Positions 33,135 through 43,918 of a stretch of DNA of 64,000 nucleotides are shown piece by piece (position 1 is the stretch's first letter; each line of letters starts with the position of its first letter). The stretch comes from Promicromonospora umidemergens (GTDB lineage: Bacteria > Actinomycetota > Actinomycetes > Actinomycetales > Cellulomonadaceae). The notes under the pieces are model-generated. The model was not told the DNA's origin and did no database searches. It saw only the letters and a program-made list of their open reading frames with translations. Made by a program: the position numbers and the translations under genes. Location of the stretch: contig NZ_JAMTCT010000020.1 of assembly GCF_024171995.1 (NCBI RefSeq), forward strand, positions 1 through 64,000, written 5' to 3'.

Positions 33135-34514
33135 ATGGACCGTATGAGCCGCGTCACCCCGCCAAGCACCGCATACCTCGACCACCTCGTCGCCGAGACC
33201 GCCGGCCGGCGGGAGTCGCTGGCCGGCGCGACCTCCGCGGGTGGGCCGGGCGACATCGGTCACCCTGGAACGGCTCTGCCCGACGGCGGCGCGCCCGCCG
33301 CCGTGGTCGCCGCGGTCGAGAAGGCGGCCGGGCTGCTCGAGCCGGAGCTCGCGGAGATCGTCCGGCGGCTGCACGAGCACCCCGAGCCGGCTTTCGAGGA
33401 GCACCGGAGCGTGGCGACGCTGGTCGAGGTGCTGGCCCGGCACGGCGTCGAGGCGGAGGCCGGTGTCCACGGGGTACCGACGGCGTTCCGGGCCGAGGCG
33501 GGCGACCCCGCTGGTCCCACCATCGCCATCTGCGCCGAGTACGACGCGCTGCCCGGGATCGGGCATGCCTGCGGCCACAACGTCATCGCGGCGTCGGGGG
33601 TCGGCGCCTTCCTCGCCCTGCGCGAGGTCATGGCCTCCGCCGACGCCCCGGCCGGCCGCGTGGTGCTGCTCGGCACTCCCGCTGAGGAGGGCCACAGCGG
33701 CAAGGAGGTCCTCGCCCGCAACGGAGCGCTCGAGGGCATCGATGCGGCGATCATGATGCACCCGTACGGGCTCGACGTCGCCGACCAGGTCTGGCTCGGT
33801 CGTCGACTCCTGACCTGGACGTTCACCGGGCGCCCCGCGCACGCCTCAGCCCAGCCGTACATGGGCCGCAACGCGCTCGACGCCGCCAGCCTGGCCTATC
33901 AGGGCATCGGCCTGCTGCGGCAGCAGATGCCGCCGGTGGACCGGGTGCACGCCACGATCGCGGAGGGCGGCACGCGGCCGAGCATCATCACCGAGCGAGC
34001 CGTCGTGCACCTGTACGCGCGGTCCAAGTACGTGGACACCCTGCGTGACCTGTCGCGTCGCCTCGACGACATCGCGCACGGCGCGGCCCGCATGACCGGC
34101 ACCGACGTCGAGATCACCTGGGACGACGGCGCCCACCCGAGCCTGCCGGTGCGCGGCAACCGGGTGCTCACCGACCGCTGGGTGGCGGCCCAGCGCCGTC
34201 GTGGGCGCGACCCCCTGCCTGCCGGCGTGCTGTCGGAGACTCTCGCGGCGTCCACCGACTTCGGCAACTTCTCGTTCCGCATCCCCGGCATCCACCCGCT
34301 CGTACGGGTCTCGGACCCGGACGTCGCGCTGCACACCGCTGAGTTCGCGGCCGCCGCGGCGACCCCGGCGGCCGTGGCCGCTGCCGTCGACAGCGCGGCC
34401 GGGCTCGCGTCGACGGCCCTGGACTACCTGTACGACCCCGACCTGCGCGCCGCCGTCCACGCGGAGTTCGCCGAGGAGGGCGGCGCCGTCGACGTGCCGG
34501 CGTACTTCGACTGA
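33135..34514 (+). CDS. M20 family amidohydrolase (peptidase M20D-like)
   Basis: A 459-residue zinc amidohydrolase like AbgB / aminobenzoyl-glutamate and indole-amino acid hydrolases. Metal-binding residues appear in AICAEYDALPGIGHACGHN, GTPAEEGHSGKE and AIMMHPYG, with the lid domain at about residues 220-340. The C-terminal SFRIPGIHPLVR and HTAEFAAAA segments complete the family. Starts at ATG 33135 or 33144 (MSRVTPPST) are equally possible. It follows purB by 20 bases on the same strand, so the two may be co-transcribed. A terminator follows. Confidence 0.88.
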   Translation: MDRMSRVTPPSTAYLDHLVAETAGRRESLAGATSAGGPGDIGHPGTALPDGGAPAAVVAAVEKAAGLLEPELAEIVRRLHEHPEPAFEEHRSVATLVEVLARHGVEAEAGVHGVPTAFRAEAGDPAGPTIAICAEYDALPGIGHACGHNVIAASGVGAFLALREVMASADAPAGRVVLLGTPAEEGHSGKEVLARNGALEGIDAAIMMHPYGLDVADQVWLGRRLLTWTFTGRPAHASAQPYMGRNALDAASLAYQGIGLLRQQMPPVDRVHATIAEGGTRPSIITERAVVHLYARSKYVDTLRDLSRRLDDIAHGAARMTGTDVEITWDDGAHPSLPVRGNRVLTDRWVAAQRRRGRDPLPAGVLSETLAASTDFGNFSFRIPGIHPLVRVSDPDVALHTAEFAAAAATPAAVAAAVDSAAGLASTALDYLYDPDLRAAVHAEFAEEGGAVDVPAYFD

Positions 34515-34528
34515 CGCCGCCGATGCAT

Positions 34529-34561
34529 CTGCTGCCAGCTTCCGGCCCGAACTGGCAGCAG
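34529..34561 (+). terminator. Terminator after the M20 gene
   Basis: CTGCTGCCAG (34529-34538) pairs exactly with CTGGCAGCAG (34552-34561) across a 13-base loop, 15 bases after the amidohydrolase stop. Confidence 0.7.
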
Positions 34562-34616
34562 GTACATGGTCAAAAACAGGAGGCCCGCCCGCAGCGGTCG
34601 GCCCTATGGTCAGGCC

Positions 34617-34982
34617 ATGACGACGCCGGAGACCGCCCCCATCGACACCTGGCTCGCCGTCACGCGCGAGGACGGCGAGACCGTTGGCTACCTCGAGCCG
34701 CTGACCGCCGACTACGCCGACGTGATCCCGCGCAACCGCCTCGGCCATGCCGTCGGCGATGCGCACGACTATCACGTGGCCGAAGAACTGGTGCTCGAAC
34801 GCGGTCTGCGTGAGCTGGCGGAGCACTGGGTGCTCGACGGCGCGGGTCCTGAGCTGGCGGTCATCGAGCTCGCGCCCGACGGCATCGTGCTGCGCGACGC
34901 GTTCCTGTCCAAGTCGCTGGCCCCCACGAAGCGGGTGCTCGTCCCCTGGCCGGACACGGCGGGCCGCCTGCGCCAGGTCTGA
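34617..34982 (+). CDS. Conserved hypothetical protein (121 residues)
   Basis: A small soluble acidic protein beginning MTTPETAPIDTWLAVTRED, with segments ETVGYLEPLTADYADVIPRN and HWVLDGAGPELAVIELAPDG. No domain, signal peptide or membrane segment is recognised. I chose the ATG at 34617, as upstream codons fall in the terminator region of the previous gene. It is bounded on both sides by strong hairpins, so it is a single-gene transcript. Confidence 0.65.
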   Translation: MTTPETAPIDTWLAVTREDGETVGYLEPLTADYADVIPRNRLGHAVGDAHDYHVAEELVLERGLRELAEHWVLDGAGPELAVIELAPDGIVLRDAFLSKSLAPTKRVLVPWPDTAGRLRQV

Positions 34983-35035
34983 CGCCGGTGAGGTGACGAG
35001 AGCCCGGCCGGACGACGGACCGGGCCCTACGACTT

Positions 35036-35091
35036 CGGCCCGTTGCCCTGAGATCGGTCTCCTGATGGACCGATCTCAGGGCAACGGGCCG
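35036..35091. terminator. 24-base-pair bidirectional terminator
   Basis: A 24-base arm at 35036-35059 (starting CGGCCCGTTGCCC) pairs perfectly with 35068-35091 around an eight-base loop. It separates two convergent genes and is the longest perfect stem in the window. Confidence 0.92.
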
Positions 35092-35122
35092 ATCTCATCC
35101 GCGCCTGGGACCACAGAGCGGA

Positions 35123-37375
35123 TCAGGCCGTCCGGAGCAGCTCCCGGACCCGGACCGTGCGCCGTCGCGCCACCATGGCCGTCGTCACGGCGAGCCCGGC
35201 CAGGCACCACAGGACGGCCGCGGCGATCGCCATCCCCACACCACCCACGCCCGGCTCGATGAGACCCACTAGGCCATCGAGGCCCGCGCCGACCGGCAGG
35301 AACGCCGCGAGGCCCTCGAGCAGGGCCGGCACCGTCGACACCACGCCCGTCGCGATGACGAGCACCGCGATCAGCAGGCTGATCCCGCGGCCGACATGGC
35401 CGAACGCGGCGGCCAGCGCCTGGTTGACCGCCACGAAGGCGACCGAGACCAGTGCTCCGAAGCCCATGGTCGCGATCCATCCGCCGAGGTCGAGGTCTTC
35501 GATACCGGCCAGCACCGCACCGGTCCCGAGGCCGGTGACCAGACCGACCACCGCGGGGATCGCGAGCGTCTCGAGCGTGAGCCGCAGGGCTCCCCTGGTC
35601 GAACCGCGGGCGTGCAGCGGGACGGGAGTGAACACGATCATCAGGGCGAGCGCACCGAGCCAGAGCGCCAGGACCGCGAACATCGGGCCCGTCGCGCCGG
35701 TGTCCAGGTCGGTGACCGCACCATCGGTGGCGACCGGGTCGGCCGCCACGGAAGCGAGCGACTTACGCTCCTGCTCCGTGTACGACGGGATCTCCTCGGT
35801 GGCCTGCCCCAGGCCGTCCGAGAGGTCCTCCGCACCGCCGGCCAGCTCGCCGACGCCGTCGGCCAGGCCGTCCACGCCGGTAGCGATCTGGCTGGTGCCG
35901 GTCTCCAGCTCACCGACGCCGCTGGCAATCTCGGTGGCACCGGACGCGATGCCGCCGGCTCCGCCGGACAGCTCGCGTGCGCCGGTGGACAGCTCGGACA
36001 CGCCTGCCGCAGCCTGGTCAGCACCGGTCTGCAGCTCCGCGAGCCCGCCCGAGAGCTGGTGTGCTCCGTCGGCCAGCTCCGAAACGCCGCCCGACACCTG
36101 CTCCGCACCCCCCGAAAGCTCGTTCGCACCCTGGGCGAGACCAGCGATCCCGGCCTGCAGCCCGTAGAGACCGGTCGGCTCAGCACCCGGTGTTCCGGCG
36201 AGCCCCGAAGTCCCGCCCGCGACCCGCGCCGCGCCGGCCTGCAGCTGTTCCAGCTGCTGGATCTGTTCGGGCCCGCACATGTCCGGAGGCGCGACCGGAC
36301 CGAGCGCTGAACAGGTGTCCTTGAGCTGCGCGACCAGCTGGGCAACCCCGTCCGACACCCCGGCAGCGCCGGTCGCGAGCTGCGTAGCGGCCGCCGCTGG
36401 CCCAGGGGTCTCGCGGGTGCCCTCCAGCGAGGCCGACGTCTCCGCGAGACCGCCTGCCAGGCCCTTCACGCCGTCGGCGATCCCCGCCGTACCGGTCGCG
36501 AGCTCATCAGCGCCCGACGCCAGGTCGGCGGCACCCGCTGCCGACTGCCCCGCTCCGTCGGCCAGCCGGCCAACACCCGCTGCGGCCTGGTCAGCACCCG
36601 CAGCCCACTGGCCCGCACCGGAGGCCCATTCGCCGGCACCGCCGGCGAGACTCGACACGCCGTCGCCCACACCGGCCACGCCGGCAGAGGTCTGGTGGGC
36701 CCCGTCGGCCAGCTCCTCGGCACCCTTGCCTGCCTCCGTCGCCCCGTCGGCGAGCTGGTCCGCGCCGTCGGCGGCCTTGCCCAGCTCCTCCGAGAGGGTG
36801 GAGAAGCCGACGAGGACGTTGTCCACGTAGGTCTCGGTCAGGGTGCTGCCGAGCACGCCGGTAGCGGTCTGTGCCACCACCTGCGCGAGGGCGTCGTCGA
36901 GCACACGGCCGTTGGCCGGCGTCGCGACGTCGATGGTGGCCTGCCGCGCCTTCGCCGGGTCGTCGCCGCCGAACGAGGTCGCAGCGGCGGAGAAGCCCTC
37001 GGGGATGGTGACGACTGCGGCGTACGTACCGTCGGCGAGGCCGTCGGCCGCACCCGCCTCGTCGGTGATCTGCCAGTCGTAGCTCGCGTCGGACGCGGGC
37101 ACCGCCGCAGCCTCGCCCGCCTCGGCGTCCGCCGTCTCGCCGCCGCTCACCAGGCCTGCGGCGAGCTGACGGCCGAGCGGAACGGTCTGGCCGCCGACCT
37201 TGACCGGCTCGTCGAGGTTGACGATCGCCGCCTTGACGGTGTCGAGCCGGTCCTGCGGGTTCCACAGGGCGGAGATCAGCAGCCCCAGGATCATCAGCGG
37301 AAGAAGCGCCACCGCCACGGCGCGCCATGGGTTGCGAAACGGCTCGGGCCGCAGCCATCTTGTTGCGGTGCTCAT
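35123..37375 (-). CDS. YhgE/Pip-type membrane protein with long heptad-like repeat region
   Basis: A 750-residue membrane protein of the YhgE/Pip (phage infection protein) family. It has one N-terminal membrane helix (AVALLPLMILGLLISALW), an extracellular domain of about 500 residues, then several C-terminal helices related to ABC-2 permeases. The middle (about residues 200-550) is a long run of repeats of the type LADGA, ELATG, QLSGG with an 11- or 7-residue period, probably a coiled fibre. Related proteins include type VII accessory EsaA. It is encoded with an MMPL transporter (ATGA overlap) and a divergent TetR, so it is probably part of an envelope export system. Confidence 0.9.
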   Translation of the reverse strand: MSTATRWLRPEPFRNPWRAVAVALLPLMILGLLISALWNPQDRLDTVKAAIVNLDEPVKVGGQTVPLGRQLAAGLVSGGETADAEAGEAAAVPASDASYDWQITDEAGAADGLADGTYAAVVTIPEGFSAAATSFGGDDPAKARQATIDVATPANGRVLDDALAQVVAQTATGVLGSTLTETYVDNVLVGFSTLSEELGKAADGADQLADGATEAGKGAEELADGAHQTSAGVAGVGDGVSSLAGGAGEWASGAGQWAAGADQAAAGVGRLADGAGQSAAGAADLASGADELATGTAGIADGVKGLAGGLAETSASLEGTRETPGPAAAATQLATGAAGVSDGVAQLVAQLKDTCSALGPVAPPDMCGPEQIQQLEQLQAGAARVAGGTSGLAGTPGAEPTGLYGLQAGIAGLAQGANELSGGAEQVSGGVSELADGAHQLSGGLAELQTGADQAAAGVSELSTGARELSGGAGGIASGATEIASGVGELETGTSQIATGVDGLADGVGELAGGAEDLSDGLGQATEEIPSYTEQERKSLASVAADPVATDGAVTDLDTGATGPMFAVLALWLGALALMIVFTPVPLHARGSTRGALRLTLETLAIPAVVGLVTGLGTGAVLAGIEDLDLGGWIATMGFGALVSVAFVAVNQALAAAFGHVGRGISLLIAVLVIATGVVSTVPALLEGLAAFLPVGAGLDGLVGLIEPGVGGVGMAIAAAVLWCLAGLAVTTAMVARRRTVRVRELLRTA

Positions 37376-40230
37376 GCCCGCACCTCCTGCTCGGTCACGT
37401 TCGCTGGGTGGTCAAGTTCTGTACTGCGGCGTTCGGCGCGAGCGGCCGGGCCGACGTCGAGCACCGGGGTCCCGGACGGCGCCAGGTCGGTCGCCGCGGA
37501 GCCCGTCGAGCCGAGCAGCACCGCGACACCGGCGTGCTGCGCACCGGCCACCGCCTGTGCCAGCTCGGCGCGCGCAGTCAGGTCGCCCACCGTCTCGGTG
37601 GCGTCCACGACGAGGACGCGTGGCTTGTCGCGCAGGGCCCGGCGGACCGCCTCGGCGGGATGCCCGCCCTCGGCCGCCGCATCCACGACCGCGACCTCGT
37701 GCCGCACTGCCGACGCGCGTTCGGGCAGTACCAGGCCCGCCGTCTTCGCGACACCTCCGGACGGCTTGAGCCGGCCGGCGACGGCCAGCAGGAACGCGCT
37801 GACCGGCGCAGTAGCGTCACCGCGCACGAGCAGCGTGCCGCCGTCAGGGACCCGGACGCTCACCGGACCGACGATGAGGCCGGACCGGCCGCGCACCTCG
37901 AGGTCGCCGGTGGCCACCGCGTCGGTCGCACCGGGCTCCGGCCAGTCCCTGAGCGACAGCTCGCGGGCCAGCCCCTCACCCTCGACGTCGAACGAGGGCA
38001 GCAGCCTGTCGAGCCACTTCGGCATGTACCAGGCCTTCTCACCCAGCAGCGCGAGCACCGCCGGGACAAAGATCATGCGGACGATGAACGCGTCCACGGC
38101 CACACCGACGGCAAGGCCGAGCGCGATCGGCTTCAGGTTCATGTCGCCGTGCGGCACGAACGCCACGAAGACCGCGATCATGATGATCGCCGCGGCCGTG
38201 ACGACCTTGGCCGAGCCTTGGAATCCGGTGGTGATGGCGTGCTTGGCACTGCCGCCGTGCACGTAGTCCTCGCGCATGCGGGACACGAGGAAGACCTGGT
38301 AGTCCATGGCGAGCCCGAACAGGATGCCCATGAGCACGATCGGCATGAAGCTGATGACCGGACCGGTGCGGGACACGTTGAGCGCCTCAGCGAAGACGCC
38401 GTGCTCGAACACGAGCGAGACCACGCCGAAGGCCGCGCCGACGGAGAACAGGTAGCCCACCGTCGCCTTGATCGGCACCGCGATCGAGCGGAACACCATG
38501 GTCAGCAGGATCAGCGACAGGCCCACCACGACGAGGGCGAACGGCAGCAGCGCGTCGCCGAGCTGGTCCGAGACATCGATGCCGACGGCCGTGAAACCGG
38601 TGACGGAGAGGTCCACGCCGTACTCGTCGAGGAAGTGGTCGTGCTGCGCGCGGATCTCGCGCACCAGGTCCTCCGTCTGGGCGGACGTCGGGCCGCCCTC
38701 GGGGATCACCTGGATGATGCCGGTGTCCGCCGTCTCGTTCGGAGTCGAGAGCGGCACGTCCGCGACACCCGGCATGCCGTCGATCTCTTCCCCGATCTCG
38801 TTCATGAGCGCGACCGGGTCGGTGCTGGTCACGATGGAACCGGTCACGATCAGCGGGCCGTTGAAGCCGTCACCGAAGTGCTCCGAGACCAGGTCGTACG
38901 TGACGCGTGCCGGTTCGTCCTCGGCCATCACGCCCGCGTCCGGGAGAGCGAGACGAAGGTCCAGGGCGGGGTAGCTCAGCGCCCCCATGGCGACGACGAC
39001 CAGCGCGACGGTCAGCGCCGGAATCTTGGTCACGGCCCGGATCCAGCCGGTGAAGAACCGGTTCGGCTTCTGCTCGGGCAGCGTCGTGGCGGTGTCCGCC
39101 CCGTCCGCGGGCTGCAGCGCACGCGGACGGGTCGCCTCGGAGGACGTGGCAGCAGCCCTGGCGGCGCTGGCCGTCCTGGCGGCCGTGCGCCGGGCCCGCC
39201 GCGAAGGCTTGGGCCGCAGCCGCTCCCCCGCGAACCCGAGCAGCGCCGGCAGCAGCGTGAGCGACACCAGCACGGTGATACCCACCGTCACCGCCGCCGC
39301 CACGCCCATGGTGGTGAGGAACGGAATGCCCGCCACGCCCAGGCCGACCAACGCGATCATCACGGTGAGACCTGCGAACACGACCGCGGAACCGGCCGTC
39401 CCGGTCGCCCGCGCGATCGACTCGTCGACCGCGAGCCCCTTGGCGAGCTGCTCTCGGTGCCTGGACACGATGAACAGGGCGTAGTCGATACCGACCGCCA
39501 GGCCGAGCATCACCGCCAGCAACGGGGTCGTCGAGTTGATCGGACCGAGCGCGGTGGCCGCGAACAGGAGCCCCATCGACGCTCCGACGCTGAGCAGCGC
39601 ATTGAGCAGCGGCAGGCCGGCACCCACGAGCGAGCCGAGTGTCAGGACCAGCACCACGAGCGCAACCAGCAGGCCGATGCCCTCGGTGAGCGTCATCTCG
39701 GGGAGCTCCGACGAGAAGAGCTGGCCACCCAGCTGCGCTTCCGCACCATCGGGCAGAGCCCGCGCGAGCGCGTCCGCCTCTTCGCCCAGCGCGTCCTTGG
39801 TCGCGTCAGTGACGGACCCCTGGTCGCCGTCGAGCTGGATCGTGAGGAGCGTCGCGCGCTCGTCGTCGGACACCGAAGCCGGCATCAGCTCGTCGAAGGG
39901 CGAGGTGACCGCGGCGACCTGCGAGACGTCGCCGATGGCCTCGACGCCGTCGGTGATGGCCGAGCGCATGGGCTCGTCCTCGATGGACTCACCCTCGGGC
40001 GCGACCACGATCACCTGGGCAGAGGCGCCACTGACCTGCGGGAATGTCGTTGCCAGGCGGTCGAGTGCCTCCTGGGACTCCGTGCCGGGAATGGTTACCT
40101 CGTTGCTGAGGCCTTGTTGCAGCAGGCCGGCCGCACCGCCCACGAGGACGAGCACCACGACACATCCGGCTACGACGAGCCGACGGGCACGGACGGCCCA
40201 GCGGCCGAGTGAATAGAGAACGGAGGACAC
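37372..40230 (-). CDS. MMPL family RND transporter with C-terminal degenerate ABC-like domain
   Basis: A 952-residue MMPL transporter with two RND repeats: a first helix (LVVAGCVVVLVLVGGAAGLL), an extracellular domain and a bundle of membrane helices, then the same again (second bundle around residues 500-720). MMPL proteins export lipids and other envelope molecules. After the last helix the protein continues about 200 residues with an ABC-like pattern: a P-loop-like segment LLVRGDATAPVSAFLLAVAG (near 801), followed by a Walker-B-like RVLVVDATET (near 872), but without the GKS/T of a working P-loop. The GTG at 40230 has AGGAGC upstream. The stop overlaps the YhgE-type gene start. Confidence 0.88.
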   Translation of the reverse strand: MSSVLYSLGRWAVRARRLVVAGCVVVLVLVGGAAGLLQQGLSNEVTIPGTESQEALDRLATTFPQVSGASAQVIVVAPEGESIEDEPMRSAITDGVEAIGDVSQVAAVTSPFDELMPASVSDDERATLLTIQLDGDQGSVTDATKDALGEEADALARALPDGAEAQLGGQLFSSELPEMTLTEGIGLLVALVVLVLTLGSLVGAGLPLLNALLSVGASMGLLFAATALGPINSTTPLLAVMLGLAVGIDYALFIVSRHREQLAKGLAVDESIARATGTAGSAVVFAGLTVMIALVGLGVAGIPFLTTMGVAAAVTVGITVLVSLTLLPALLGFAGERLRPKPSRRARRTAARTASAARAAATSSEATRPRALQPADGADTATTLPEQKPNRFFTGWIRAVTKIPALTVALVVVAMGALSYPALDLRLALPDAGVMAEDEPARVTYDLVSEHFGDGFNGPLIVTGSIVTSTDPVALMNEIGEEIDGMPGVADVPLSTPNETADTGIIQVIPEGGPTSAQTEDLVREIRAQHDHFLDEYGVDLSVTGFTAVGIDVSDQLGDALLPFALVVVGLSLILLTMVFRSIAVPIKATVGYLFSVGAAFGVVSLVFEHGVFAEALNVSRTGPVISFMPIVLMGILFGLAMDYQVFLVSRMREDYVHGGSAKHAITTGFQGSAKVVTAAAIIMIAVFVAFVPHGDMNLKPIALGLAVGVAVDAFIVRMIFVPAVLALLGEKAWYMPKWLDRLLPSFDVEGEGLARELSLRDWPEPGATDAVATGDLEVRGRSGLIVGPVSVRVPDGGTLLVRGDATAPVSAFLLAVAGRLKPSGGVAKTAGLVLPERASAVRHEVAVVDAAAEGGHPAEAVRRALRDKPRVLVVDATETVGDLTARAELAQAVAGAQHAGVAVLLGSTGSAATDLAPSGTPVLDVGPAARAERRSTELDHPANVTEQEVRA

Positions 40231-40278
40231 GCAGGCTCCTGGACGTGGCGGGGAACGACGGGCTGGTCGATGCACCAC

Positions 40279-40308
40279 TGTATCCGATACACGAGTGCAT
40301 CCAATACA
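40279..40308. promoter_or_regulatory. Paired TetR operator sites
   Basis: TGTATCCGATACA (40279-40291) is a perfect 6-1-6 palindrome; TGCATCCAATACA (40296-40308) is a weaker copy on a 17-base period. Both lie in the divergent gap between the MMPL operon and the TetR gene. Confidence 0.72.
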
Positions 40309-40353
40309 CGGGCGTATTGATAGACTGGCCCCTTGACACCCCAAGGAGTTGCC

Positions 40354-41049
40354 GTGACCTCTGAGCCCACCACCGACGTCGGCTCCGGGTCGTCCGTCGA
40401 ACGTGCGCTCGCCACGGCGCTGACCCCCCGACGTGAACGAACCCGCGAGCGCCTGCTCGACGCCGCCTTCACCGTCTTCGCGAACCACGGCATCCGCGGC
40501 GCCTCCATCGAGGCTGTCTGCGAGGCCGCCGGGTTCACCCGCGGTGCCTTCTACTCGAACTTCAGCAGCAAGGAGGAGCTGTTCCTCGCGCTCGCCGAAC
40601 GGGCGATGCGCCAGCAGCTCGCCTCGCTGGAGTCGATCGGCAAGGAGCTCGAGCCGGACATCGTCCGGGGCGGCTGCGTGGACCAGGACGCGATCCGCAC
40701 CATCCTCTCGGTGGTGGTGACCGACCCGGGGGACGCGCGGCAGTGGTCGCTGATGCGCGCGGAGCTGGAGCTGCTCGCGATGCGCGACCCTGCCGTCGGG
40801 CGGCCGTTCCTGGCGCAGGAGGAGATGCTCCGCACCGAGGTCGGGGCCGCTATCGAGCGGATCCTCGCCGACCTGGGCCTGCGGTTCACCGTCGATCAGC
40901 GGACGGCGGTCGATCTCCTGCTCAGCATCTACGAGTCGTCCGCCCGGGCCGCCGTGGTCGCACGCCCGACGGCCGAGGACGGCGATGCCGCACCCGACAC
41001 CGCCGTCCTGAGCGAGCTCGTCAACCTCCTGGTGACGACCGCCGACTGA
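40354..41049 (+). CDS. TetR family regulator of the MMPL/YhgE operon
   Basis: A 231-residue TetR-type repressor. The DNA-binding domain holds RERLLDAAFTVFANHGIRGA followed by EAAGFTRGAFYSNFSSKEELFLAL. The GTG at 40354 follows AAGGAG; an upstream TTG has no such support. It diverges from the MMPL transporter and the gap contains two operator-like palindromes, so it very probably represses that operon and itself. The ligand is unknown; lipids or cationic drugs are typical for such systems. Its stop is only three bases from the stop of the convergent cellulase gene. Confidence 0.9.
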   Translation: MTSEPTTDVGSGSSVERALATALTPRRERTRERLLDAAFTVFANHGIRGASIEAVCEAAGFTRGAFYSNFSSKEELFLALAERAMRQQLASLESIGKELEPDIVRGGCVDQDAIRTILSVVVTDPGDARQWSLMRAELELLAMRDPAVGRPFLAQEEMLRTEVGAAIERILADLGLRFTVDQRTAVDLLLSIYESSARAAVVARPTAEDGDAAPDTAVLSELVNLLVTTAD

Positions 41050-41052
41050 GCC

Positions 41053-42024
41053 TCACCAGCTCGCGTTGGCCGCCAGCTCCAGGGCGATCTCCTGCCACCA
41101 CTGGCCGGCCGCGGGGCCGCCGTTGCACGCGCCGTCCGACTCGCCGGGGAGCTTGACCCACAGCAGCGCGTCGAGCGACGTCGCGTCGTCGACGAGCCGC
41201 GGCTGCTCGCCCAGCGCGCGTCCGCGCGGGTTGCACCACTCCCCGTTGGAGCCGTTGCCGTTGCGCGACGTGTCGATCACGTACGGCCGCCCGTTCACCT
41301 GCGACGACACCTGCTCGGCATACGCCTGGGTGTCCGCTGTCGTCTGGTAGTTCGAGGTGTTGAGCGCGAACCCTACGGCGTCCGTGAACCCGATCAGCTG
41401 CAGCCGCCGTGCGGCGTCGCTCGCACTCAGCCACCCGGAGTGCCCCGCGTCGATGTAGACGCGCGCGCCGGCGTCGGTCAGGGCTGCTGCCGCGTACCGC
41501 AGGTAGCCGACACGGTCGCCCTGCCCGTCGCAGTCACCGAGCTGGGCCAGCGCATCGGGCTCGAGGATCACGACGGGGTTGCCCTCGATGCCGGTCGCCA
41601 CCGTGTCGACCCACCGCGCGTACTCGCTCTCGGGCACTCCGCCCCCTGAGTGGTTGCCGCAGTCGCGGCCGGGGATCGCGTACACCGTCAGGACGCCGGT
41701 CTGCCCGGCGGCCGCGGCACGGCCGGTGTAGTCCGCCACCTCCTCACGTGAGTGGTCGGCGTCCGCCCAGTTGCCCACCCAGTACGACTGCGGGGTCAGG
41801 GCGATCTTCGCGAGCAGGTCCTTGTCCTGGCCGCTCGCCGCCTCCCAGGCCGCGTACGCCTGCGTGGTGGGGTCCACGTAGAGGTCCGGCGCAGCGGCCT
41901 CCGCAGCGCTCAGGCTGGTCACTCCCGCCGTAGCGGTCTGCGACACCGCGATGGCGCCGGTGGTCATGAGGGCGAGGGCTGCGGCCAGGGCCGCCGTCCG
42001 GGTACGACGTCGTACGCGAGGCAT
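41053..42024 (-). CDS. Secreted GH6 endoglucanase
   Basis: A 323-residue family 6 glycoside hydrolase that cuts beta-1,4-glucan (cellulose) by inversion. The signature VYAIPGRDCGNHSGGG is at residues 115-129, the catalytic acid is Asp157 in VVILEPDALAQLGDC, and the later GGPAAGQWWQEIALELA closes the domain. A signal peptide with an Arg-rich start (MPRVRRRTRTAALAAALALM) ends near residue 33. There is no carbohydrate-binding module, so it is a single-domain enzyme. The ATG at 42024 follows GGAG. A possible LacI-type half-palindrome lies about 95 bases upstream, over the end of pgm. Confidence 0.93.
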   Translation of the reverse strand: MPRVRRRTRTAALAAALALMTTGAIAVSQTATAGVTSLSAAEAAAPDLYVDPTTQAYAAWEAASGQDKDLLAKIALTPQSYWVGNWADADHSREEVADYTGRAAAAGQTGVLTVYAIPGRDCGNHSGGGVPESEYARWVDTVATGIEGNPVVILEPDALAQLGDCDGQGDRVGYLRYAAAALTDAGARVYIDAGHSGWLSASDAARRLQLIGFTDAVGFALNTSNYQTTADTQAYAEQVSSQVNGRPYVIDTSRNGNGSNGEWCNPRGRALGEQPRLVDDATSLDALLWVKLPGESDGACNGGPAAGQWWQEIALELAANASW

Positions 42025-42117
42025 GGCGCTCTCCGTTCGGTCGGGTTCACCCCGGCCGGACCGGCCGAGGTGTACCCGCGTGACGCTAGGAAGAACGCCG
42101 CTGCCGGCGGAAGCACG

Positions 42118-42125
42118 CGAAACGT

Positions 42126-42128
<3 letters not shown>
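42118..42128. promoter_or_regulatory. Possible LacI-type site overlapping the pgm stop
   Basis: The palindrome AAACGTTT (42120-42127) lies within CGAAACGTTTA, and the phosphoglucomutase TAA is its right end. GAAACGTTTC-like sites are used by several LacI-family regulators. Only eight bases are symmetrical, so this is tentative. Confidence 0.35.
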
Positions 42129-43823
<1,695 letters not shown>

Positions 43824-43841
43824 GCAGGTGATACTGCCAGG

Positions 43842-43885
43842 TACCGGGCACGTCCGTCGTGATTACCGGGCACGTCCGTCGCGAT
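43842..43885. repeat. 22-base tandem duplication in a divergent promoter
   Basis: TACCGGGCACGTCCGTCGTGAT (43842-43863) is repeated immediately (43864-43885) with a single T to C change. It occupies the gap between the start codons of pgm and the rhodanese gene, so it may duplicate a promoter or binding site. Confidence 0.85.
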
Positions 43886-43918
43886 CGGGACCTCGGGTCG
43901 CCGTCGTAGGCTGGAGGC

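Noticed and set aside
37327-40212. 961-codon frame on the plus strand opposite the MMPL gene
   Set aside because: Composition (Arg, His, Asp, Gly-rich, no hydrophobic core) is that of an antisense shadow; the minus-strand product is a clear transporter.
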